Part shown: one piece after another, positions 56,455 to 64,000 of the stretch
Numbering within the stretch: the stretch's first letter is position 1
Layout: every line of letters starts with the position of its first letter
Source: Arthrinium phaeospermum
Lineage: Eukaryota > Ascomycota > Sordariomycetes > Amphisphaeriales > Apiosporaceae
Direction: 5' to 3'
Assembly (NCBI GenBank): GCA_006503535.1
Contig: QYRS01000004.1
Coordinates: 1,984,001 to 2,048,000 of the forward strand
DNA length: 64,000 nt
Program-made: the position numbers and the translations under genes
Notes under the pieces: model-generated
Database searches by the model: none
Told to the model about the DNA's origin: nothing
Seen by the model: the letters and a program-made list of their open reading frames with translations, nothing else

Positions 56455-58359
56455 CTTCACGCGGTTGGAATTGGTCGTAAAGGCATGCAGTGGCCGGTGA
56501 GGCGTGACCGGGTAAAACTACAAACAAGGGTTTTCGCAGCGAATGGATCGCAGGAGAGCAATGCGCCTTCGATGGGGGTTGCGATGCGGCGACGCGACGA
56601 TTTACACGCGATCGGAGCGGTTGGTTGGCGTTGCGATGGGATAGTGGTTGAGGTGGTGGTAGTCGCAGTGCGTATGCTTGCTTGCTGACTGGGGGGTGCT
56701 GCTTGGCGGGTCAATCCATTTGGTTAATAACTCCAGTACGTGTGGTACAGGCTTGCAGAGTCGGCCAAACCTCCAAAGGAAAACAAGAGCCGCACGCTAT
56801 AAGCGCAAGTGCATGAATCAATTGAATTGTAGGTGCACGTAAATGGAAATGGAGATGTCTACACAGGTAGCCTGGAGCAAATCCGCATTACTGTGCAATT
56901 GCACCAACCAAGACTTGACAGAAAGTTTGGCTGTACCTTGGACAAGGCAGGCCGCCGGACGTGGCCAGCTGGCGGCTCATTCTTGCCACCTGCTCTAGTC
57001 ACGGCCACAGGGGTGGATGTTGGTTGTGGCTTGGAGCTTGACACCACTTGACTACAGGCAAGACATTGAGGTTGCGAAGACCTGTGCATCAAATGTTCAT
57101 ACGGGCAGTTGTTATATGGGCAAGTCCTGCTCTACCTATGGTACATGTATATCTCCCATCCTTGATTGAAACATGGAATGATTTGAGAATGCAAAACTAG
57201 AAAGATGGATAAATCCAAGTACTACATCTTCAGGTAGATATCTTATGTTTTAGTGTTCGGTACGCCCGGGATTATGAGCTCATGGTTTGCTTCTGCATAA
57301 TGTACAGGAGAAGGAACATGCTCACTTCACAGATATTCTCAAGATCATGTGGCTTGGGTAGGTTATATTCAGAGTCAGAGGCCCCTAAGATGAATACCTA
57401 CTTACTTACCTAGGTATGTAGGTATGCAGGTCGGTACATCGCTGCATATGGGTGAAGGATATGGAAGTGACACCAAGTGGATGTTTCGAATCTTCTCCCA
57501 AGTGGTAAACTGCCTTGGGTAAGTACATATGCATTATATGCAGTCTGCCTCTGCTCCGAGCTGGCATATGTGTGCGTTAAAGCACATGCTCTTCAACAAA
57601 CTTGCCCATTGATGTTGTTAGATTGCGTTCCCTAGTAGATGTAGGTTAAATGCACTGCAAATGCAGAATGACTGTGGCTGCTACAGACCGTCTGCAAGAG
57701 AAACCCCACGGTTGGAATCATTGGATGGCTAGTGCGTCTTCCCAATGTTTACTTCTCAATTGGGGAATGGACCAGTCAAATCACCCCGCCCACACCTCAA
57801 CCACAACCCAACCACTACTTCCGTGTAAAGTACAGCCTGGGATTGACCGTACTTCTCATTTTCGAGCAGAAACACCACCCGCAGATACCAAAGTGCTCGC
57901 GACTGACTCGTTCTTTCATTCAAGTCCCTGGTCCTTCTTAGCCAGAAGCATATCCTCAGCGTCCCTTCCGTTACTCGATTTTTCTTTTTCTTTTTTTTTT
58001 CCGTGTATGTTTCAGGTCATAACCTTTGGTTTCTGAGGCAAGAAATCGTCCGCCATTTTTTCCCTGGTTTAAATCGCTGGACTTGGCTGGTCTCTTAGAG
58101 GCTTCGTCCGAAAGTCTCGACGACCCCACGCGACTCGTCCAGCAGCCTCCTCCCTACAGCCCCCCCCCCCGGCCCGTTTTCTCCTCTGGTTGGACCCCCC
58201 TTTCGGCATCACCTCTTGACTGCGCATCCGCTTCCGTCTTCGCGCTTCATTGTTCCCTCGTCTTGGGTCGCTGTGGCAGCTCCGAGTCTGCGCTAGGTTT
58301 TGAAGCCTGCAACTTCAATCAACACCAAATCCCCACGCGACAGCAACCAGAGAGTCAAG
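56455..58359. other. Divergent spacer between RSC4 and CKS1
   Basis: 1.9 kb holding two divergent promoters. It contains tacctaggta-type repeats at 57396-57438, an uninterrupted T/CT tract at about 57978-58002, and a run of about ten C at 58160-58171. The CT- and C-rich 0.4 kb before CKS1 is probably its leader. A 131-codon frame (58026-58421) has no ATG start and overlaps CKS1 in another frame. Confidence 0.55.
57396..57438. repeat. TACCTA/TAGGTA repeat cluster
   Basis: Tandem and inverted copies of a TACCTA-like hexamer: tacctacttacttacctaggtatgtaggtatgcaggt. The central cttacctaggta is nearly self-complementary. Similar short clusters occur near 29165-29195, 59985-60050 and 60793-60803. 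Confidence 0.75.
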
Positions 58360-58908
58360 ATGCCCATGGATATCGACACGAGCCGTCGCAACAAGGCCCC
58401 TCGGCCTCTCAGCGACAATGAGCGAGCGCGACTGGAGGAATTCATCGACTCGATCCATTACTCTGCTCGGTAAGGCTACCTACGAACGGCACCAACCCGT
58501 CGATTACTAACAACGGTTTTCCAGCTACTCGGACAGCGAGTACGAGTATCGACATGTCCAGCTCCCCAAGGCCATGCTGAAGGCCATCCCGAAAGATTAC
58601 CACGATCCGTCTCACGGGACATTAAAGCTATTGTGGGAGGACGAGTGGCGCGCCATCGGTATCACCCAGGTATGTCACTTCCCCAGTGCTCATCTTCCTG
58701 AATACAGACTCGGCTAACGCGCAGCGCACACACAGAGCTTGGGATGGGAACACTATGAGGTCCACGAACCAGAGCCTCACATCTTACTGTTCAAGTAAGT
58801 CAGCCGGCTTCGTTGCCCGCGCCCTGTGCCCCTAAACCCGCGAGCTCATTGCTAACGAGGCGGAATTTTCCCCTTAGGCGACCGCTCAATTACCAACCTC
58901 CTCAGTGA
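58360..58908 (+). CDS. CKS1: Cyclin-dependent kinase regulatory subunit Cks1/Suc1
   Basis: Four exons: 58360-58469, 58525-58669, 58736-58794 and 58878-58908 (345 nt, 114 aa). The protein is the complete CKS fold: [38 protein letters not shown] reads across exon 1-2 with the phosphate-binding Arg/Tyr/Ser/Arg cluster; then [35 protein letters not shown], which contains the [12 protein letters not shown] hinge and strand-exchange motif of the family. Cks1 binds the CDK and docks phospho-Thr substrates, driving multisite phosphorylation at G1/S and mitosis. The start ATG at 58360 ([10 protein letters not shown]) precedes a second Met at codon 3. Every exon is under 150 bases, so no long open frame reveals it, but all phases agree. 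It is divergent from RSC4. Confidence 0.97.
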
Positions 58909-61053
58909 TCCACTTACTGCGACATGACCACCCCGCCACGGCTACACTATTCAACATCTCTCCTCCTCTCTGTACTCTAATTAGAGCCGACGACTGCATA
59001 GCGACATTTGCATTTTTACGGTGTAATGGTTGGAGACGATTTACGGCTGTTCTTCTTTTGATCACTCACTCTTCCGACACCATATTCTCGACAGGTTCCT
59101 CGCTTCACACGACGCTCAGTGTAGGTTAGATACTCTACCTGAACCAACCAGAAGGGAGGTCCATCTTCCGGTATGAGGAAGAAGTCTGATGGATGGATGG
59201 CGGGGTCCTCGGCGACGTATCGAGAGGGTCCATCTAACCTAGGGACAAAGGAAGTAATGGTTTACTTAGGTCCAATTTCAGGCGTATGTGCAAGAGGGCT
59301 TGTTGGAGTTAAGATGGACCTGTTCGGCTCAAGTTTGGTTGGCGTTCAAGGTGAGGATGTATGGAATGGACGTCTTGGCAAAAGGTGGTTTTTTTAATTA
59401 TTTTTATTTGGCCGTCCCTTGATGGAGGGGTCTGTTGATCGTTGATACTGCCCCGCATCCCGTCTGGGTCAGCTCTGAACACGGCGGTACCTGCACGCCG
59501 GCACACCTGTACCCAAGAGACAAGGCTTATATCCTCACCGAGACACCTGCTATAACTCCTAGGCAAGTCGACTTTCGTGCCCGAGTTGTGCTTGGTTTAA
59601 TACTAGAGAAATCCATAGCAATCTGAATGGAACGGTTGCATAATAAGTCGCCAATCTAAGTCTGATATCTGAATATGATCAATGCGATATATTGTAGCTG
59701 ACTTTGGCGGCGATGAGCATGCAGGCATGTCATCATCATTCGTCTTGGCAGCCGCAACTCGAGATCTCAGAGCATCCATTCTTGATGTGGCCAGAAAGAG
59801 TGCCCCTACCTGCCTAAGGTAGTGTATGTGGGAATGCCACATGCAGGGGCTATGTACGTAGGAGTGGTCCTGGGAGTATGCGGTTGCTGTTCATGCAACC
59901 ATTCGTAGAGATCTGCCATCGTTCCAAACAAGAAGAGAAATCAGAGCCAGATATATGTTCACTTGCTGAGCTTGTCACATACCTACATGCAAATATTACC
60001 TACATGGGTAGACACAAAAACCTAGAAGATGATTGACGTACCTACAGATACGACCTTAGTAATGCAAGACCCATCAATGAATATACCTAAACTAACCCCA
60101 AAGGCCAGGTGCTATTTAAAGCACCGGGGCCCTCGGCTAACGGTCCATTATGTACTCCGTCAAGGGATGAATGGTACATACAGTAATGCGAGATGGGTCC
60201 CGGCTGAAATTATAGCCAGCTGTCACTTGTTGGAGGTACGTATACCATAGCATTGAAGCATGCTCGCATGGAAGCAAGCAGGCAAGGGCGGCGGCTCCTG
60301 GGCTGGCTCAGGAGAGGTAACCAATCTCTCGCCTCTCCCGCAATACGGGACGGCACTTGCAGAGCACTTGACTTTGGTCCGCCTTCCGCAAAGAGTAGAT
60401 CGGACCATGAATCGAACCATGTCATCCAATGGCGAAGGATCCCGCCGGGAGCGTATATTGTCCATATCAATTCTTTGACGGGTTTGGGGGCTTGGTAAGC
60501 CGGCAGAGGCAAAAGAACACGTTCACTTTGTCCCAATGTTTTGTTGTAAGGCCCGGCACCCATGTAGCCATGTAGATCATTCTTTTAATAAACGTCCAGT
60601 CCTGAAAGTGATATTCAATTTAAACCACTTGTCACCCGCCATTCAACTCTTGGTCTGCATACATACAACTCCCATCACAAGGTTAAGCTCGTCCGTTTCT
60701 CCGATTAAGCTTGATTCGGCTCGGAGTCATCTTGCAGTCGCGTGCGTTTGCCCGTTTTGTCTTACAGCACTGCACTTACTATCCTCCATTCGCTACCTAC
60801 CTATCAACTTTTCTGTCTGGCCAGGTTAGAGTTGCCAGCTTGACCCCGGGATCCATACGAATCCATAGGCGTAGATGCAACCTCGTTTCATCTATTGTTA
60901 CAGCCAAATTCTAGGTTAACCGACCTCCCTTACCACCATCGCCGAACAGGCCAGCTTCCGGCCTCCGCATACGACTCTGCTACCCACCACCTGTTCTCAG
61001 GAGTTGCATACACACATATATTATCCGGCCGTCCCGCGGATCGATTGCCCGCC
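58909..61053. other. Intergenic region between CKS1 and ERO1
   Basis: About 2.1 kb, containing the CKS1 3' flank and the ERO1 promoter. Frames at 60210-60563 (minus) and 60536-60829 (plus) lack domains. AT-rich run at 59388-59407 (tttttttaattatttttatt). Cctacctac-type motifs near 60000 and 60797. Nothing further is supported. Confidence 0.5.
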
Positions 61054-63046
61054 ATGAGGCCGGCTGCGAAACACTTTTATCTGTCCTTGTTCACGCTGTG
61101 GGGTGCGCCTGTCCAGTGCAAACCTTCTAGCACCATAGCTCAAGATGACAGTTGCGCAGTATGTCGCACTTAAATTATCATATGCTTCTCTCCCTTTTCT
61201 TGGCTAGCTGCCTGGTTGCAGCTGCGTCAGCTGTCGCTGGAACACCATCACCGCGTCATCGTGCGGACCAAACTTCTAACCGAACCTCGTGGCAGATTTC
61301 CCCCAAGACTATCGTTTCTGATGCGTGCGCCTCGTACTCCACGCTCGATGCGCTCAACCAGAAGGTGAAGCCGTCTGTCGACGCGCTCACACACGAAACC
61401 GACTTCTTCTCCCACTACCGCCTGAACCTATTCAACAAAGCATGTCCTTTCTGGAGCGACGAGGATGCCATGTGTGGCAACCAGGCTTGCGCCGTGGCTA
61501 CGCTGGACAACGAGGAGGATATACCCGAGATATGGCGGGCGAGTGAGCTTGGAAAGCTGGAAGGCCCATTGGCGAAGCACCCAGGCAAGAAGCTGCAAAA
61601 GGAACGACCGCAAAAACCACTTCAGGGACTGTTGGGCGACAACGTCGGCGAGAGCTGCGTGGTGGAATACGACGACGAGTGCGACGAACGAGACTACTGT
61701 GTTCCCGAGGATGAGAGCGCGACTGCCAAGGGCGACTACGTTTCCCTGGTTCAGAACCCAGAACGTTTCACAGGATACACTGGAGACAGCGCCAAGATGG
61801 TGTGGGATGCCATATATCGGGAGAACTGCTTCCAGAAGTCCTCTTTCCCGCATTCGGCCTCGCTGGGTATGACCTCGGCTCCCAAGGGTCCGGCGGCAAA
61901 CGATTTCCGAGCTGTTTTGCAGGATGCTAGTCGCCAGCAGATGCTGGAGCAGCAATTCAACAACCAAGAGCAAGCTCCGGGCTCGGCAGGACTTGAATAC
62001 GAAGACGAATGCCTTGAAAAGCGGGTGTTCTACCGGGTCGTCTCGGGCATGCACACCAGCATCTCCGCTCACATCTGCTGGGAATACCTCAACCAGACAA
62101 CGGGCGAATGGCAACCCAACCTTCAGTGCTACTACCATCGCCTGCACACCCACCCAGAACGCCTTTCTAACCTGTACTTCAACTATGCTATGCTCACGCG
62201 CGCCATTGCCAAGCTCGGTCCTCACCTCCAGGGTTACACTTACTGTACGGGTGACCGCGACCAGGATGCCGACACCAAGGCGAAGGTCCTCGCAGTCACA
62301 CAGGGCGCCTCGAGCGTACCCCAGATCTTTGACGAGAGCCTCATGTTCAAGAACGGCGAAGGACCTTCCCTGAAGGAGGACTTCCGAAACCGATTCCGCA
62401 ACGTGAGCCGCATCATGGACTGCGTCGGTTGCGATAAGTGCCGGCTGTGGGGGAAACTGCAAACCGCAGGCTACGGCACCGCGCTCAAGGTCTTGTTCGA
62501 GTTCGACAATGAAAGCAACGAAGTCCCCATCCTGAAGCGCACAGAGTTGGTAGCACTCTTCAACACCTACTCGAGACTGAGCAACTCCATGGCACACGTC
62601 AGATACTTCCGAAACCTCCTGGATGGGTCCCAGGAAGAGAAGAGTGCCATACCGGACCGGGCCAAGAAGCCGCATGCGGTAGGCACTGGCACTGGACCTG
62701 TGGAGCCCTTGGAGGTGCCACTGGACGCAGAAGACGACGAATGGGCCGGCAGCGATGACACGCAAAAAGAGAAGCCAAAGGTCGAGACTGTCGGCGACAC
62801 GTTCAACGCCGAGTTTGACCGTGTGTTCAGGACCTTCAAGTTTGTCATCAGGGGCTGGATCAACTTTCCCAGGAACTTGTAAGTCATCAGTCCTCGGTAT
62901 GATATTTGTTCAGCAGTATACTAACTATGGACGACAGGTACATGATAGTCCTTGAAGAGATCAATCATCTCTGGGAATTCTATATCGGCCTTCCCGTGAC
63001 TCCAAGAGTTTGGAGTTTCCAACGGCCAAATGTGGATGAACTATAA
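61054..63046 (+). CDS. ERO1: Endoplasmic reticulum oxidoreductin 1
   Basis: Three exons: 61054-61158, 61296-62878 and 62938-63046 (1797 nt, 598 aa). Exon 1 gives a signal peptide (MRPAAKHFYLSLFTLWGAPV) and DDSCA, which splices to ISPKTIVSDACASYS, restoring the Ero1 N-terminal Cys pair. The core has HETDFFSHYRLNLFNKACPFW, MCGNQACAV (shuttle and regulatory Cys), FYRVVSGMHTSISAHICWEY (FAD contacts) and the active CxxCxxC at Cys411-414-417 (CVGCDKC). The last exon adds IVLEEINHLWEFYIGLP. Ero1 passes electrons from PDI through FAD to oxygen, making disulfides in secretory proteins, and is normally induced by the unfolded-protein response. An acidic insertion (DAEDDEWAGSDDTQKEKP) near residue 500-520 varies in fungi. 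An open frame starting in intron 1 is described under findings. It converges with USB1. Confidence 0.96.
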
Positions 63047-63301
63047 AAGGCCCGTATGCTGACACCAAAATCATATTCTGTAACTATGAGCCGCGTGCAT
63101 GCCTTGCGACTGGCAACCGGAGTTTTCAGCGTTTAGACTTATATTCATTACTGTATTCCATTTACAGGGGTTCTTGGCGTTCCTAAGTGGTGTATTGAGT
63201 TCATATAATTACCTATAAATTAGACACTTAGACCATTGGAAACCCTAGAGCAATTGTCCTCATGTCTTAAACACGTTTATTGATACATGCTTGTGAAAAA
63301 T

Positions 63302-64000
63302 TCATACACCGAAGAGGCCTTTCGTTCCTACCTCGGGCAGTGCAATGTGTGTAACCACATTGCCAATCTTGGCCTTGATCCCATCCACACGGATTCGCAT
63401 GCCATGAAGTCTGTCTCGATATGATGATTTCCTTCCCGACTCAAAAACCTCTCGAGTGATATTGATCAGCTCGGCCGTGGGCGGCTCGAAAGACCAAGCA
63501 ATCGAGATGTGGAACGCATCGCCCACGTCCATCCTCGTCTCGCGGCTGCTACCACCACCTGCCTCTCCTTCCCCCTTTCCGCCATCGTCGTTGCCCCCGC
63601 TGCCACCCGCAAAGGCGTACAGAGCTGGCTGGCCAAACGACTGGGCAACGCCGTTGCACCGCCGCAGCAGCTGCGTCAGTTCACGGTTCTTCTCCTTTTT
63701 CTCGCCGCTACCAGGCTCCTCGGATGTCTCCGACGTCACTGACTCGATCCGCAGGACGAGAAACGACCGCGCCGACTCCGCGGTGCGATGCCACTCCAGT
63801 CCCGTCGGGCGTAGCGAGAATGCCGGCACCCCGAGCCCGCGGGTCAGCGACGCCCGCACCGCGTCTAGGAAGTCGTCCTTGTTCCCCGTTGTCAGGGAGA
63901 GAGGGCGGGACAGACTGATGTGCAGTGGGAGCGGCGCGCCGAGATCCGAGGTCAGGAACGTTTTCAGGTTCAGGTCAGGGGAGGAAGAGGAGGAGGCGGC
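63302..64000 (-). CDS. USB1: U6 snRNA phosphodiesterase Usb1 (partial, N-terminus beyond window)
   Basis: An open frame of 232 codons plus stop runs to the right edge, so the N-terminus is missing. Two 2H-phosphoesterase motifs are visible: [13 protein letters not shown] near 63930 and [14 protein letters not shown] near 63510, the His-x-Ser pairs that form the active site. A conserved C-terminus with [21 protein letters not shown] follows. Usb1/Mpn1 trims the 3' oligo-U tail of U6 snRNA to leave a terminal phosphate, protecting U6. A Gly/Ser/Glu-rich insertion ([19 protein letters not shown]) and an acidic one ([15 protein letters not shown]) enlarge loops relative to yeast, common in filamentous fungi. 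It converges with ERO1, 255 bases apart. Confidence 0.93.
   Translation of the reverse strand, partial: AASSSSSPDLNLKTFLTSDLGAPLPLHISLSRPLSLTTGNKDDFLDAVRASLTRGLGVPAFSLRPTGLEWHRTAESARSFLVLRIESVTSETSEEPGSGEKKEKNRELTQLLRRCNGVAQSFGQPALYAFAGGSGGNDDGGKGEGEAGGGSSRETRMDVGDAFHISIAWSFEPPTAELINITREVFESGRKSSYRDRLHGMRIRVDGIKAKIGNVVTHIALPEVGTKGLFGV

Noticed and set aside
58026..58421. 131-codon frame overlapping the CKS1 start
   Set aside because: No ATG start; C-rich leader sequence of CKS1.
61152..61295. Use of the long uninterrupted frame as the ERO1 N-terminus
   Set aside because: The spliced exon at 61054-61158 restores the conserved Cys-Ala-Ile-x-Pro-Lys start of mature Ero1 and a CTAAC branch site lies before the acceptor; the long frame is kept only as a possible isoform.
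61428..62765. 445-codon open frame antisense to ERO1
   Set aside because: It mirrors the codon bias of ERO1, has no domain and no independent promoter context; ERO1 on the other strand is certain.
63041..63050. CTATAAAAGG, a TATA-like box
   Set aside because: It overlaps the ERO1 stop codon, and the next gene lies on the other strand pointing toward it, so it has no promoter to serve.

Overview
This window is chromosomal DNA of a filamentous ascomycete (Pezizomycotina, most likely a Sordariomycete). The grounds are short GT-AG introns with CTAAC/CTGAC-type branch sites, fungal-only families (PEX13, Fcy2-type permease, Kex2, Ero1, Rsc4, a PAS hybrid histidine kinase, a polytopic GT90/CAP10 protein), an intron-bearing nuclear tRNA, and 1-5 kb spacers rich in TACCTA/TAGGTA motifs. 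I saw no integrated virus, intact transposon or RIP-like AT-rich block. Most genes are split, so the models below were joined by hand from splice sites, reading phase and family motifs.

Layout. 1-7.8 kb, all minus: an NmrA-like NAD(P)-binding protein, PEX13 (peroxisome import docking) and an NCS1 purine-cytosine permease. 7.8-14.5 kb: a gene-poor stretch whose one supportable gene is a two-exon, 60-residue secreted cysteine peptide at 12.66 kb. 14.5-16.4 kb: an isochorismatase-family hydrolase (-), a palindrome-rich spacer and tRNA-Val(UAC) (-). 16.7-21.3 kb: mitochondrial ribosome recycling factor (+), convergent with an RGG-rich probable mitochondrial ribosomal protein (-), then succinate-semialdehyde dehydrogenase (-) with a mitochondrial presequence. 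23-26.2 kb: a GH79 glycosidase (+) and a four-TM membrane protein (-), convergent. 26.2-31.1 kb: long spacer. 31.1-39.9 kb: a 1494-aa hybrid histidine kinase and a 932-aa GT90/CAP10 membrane protein (both +). 40.5-45.7 kb: a PhoD-type phosphatase (-) with an apparent one-base reading-phase break at its intron. 48-64 kb: KEX2 (+), SNX4/ATG24 (-), RSC4 (-), CKS1 (+), ERO1 (+) and the 3' part of USB1 (-).

The genes do not form one pathway or an obvious biosynthetic cluster. Partial themes are secretion (KEX2, ERO1, GT90, the secreted peptide, GH79), mitochondrial translation (RRF next to the RGG-rich protein) and trafficking/organelles (PEX13, SNX4). The points most worth checking are the small secreted peptide, the phosphatase frame break, a second signal-peptide-like start inside ERO1 intron 1, the two in-frame starts of the SSADH gene, and hairpins in the gene-poor spacers. 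I did not identify a convincing new multi-gene system.
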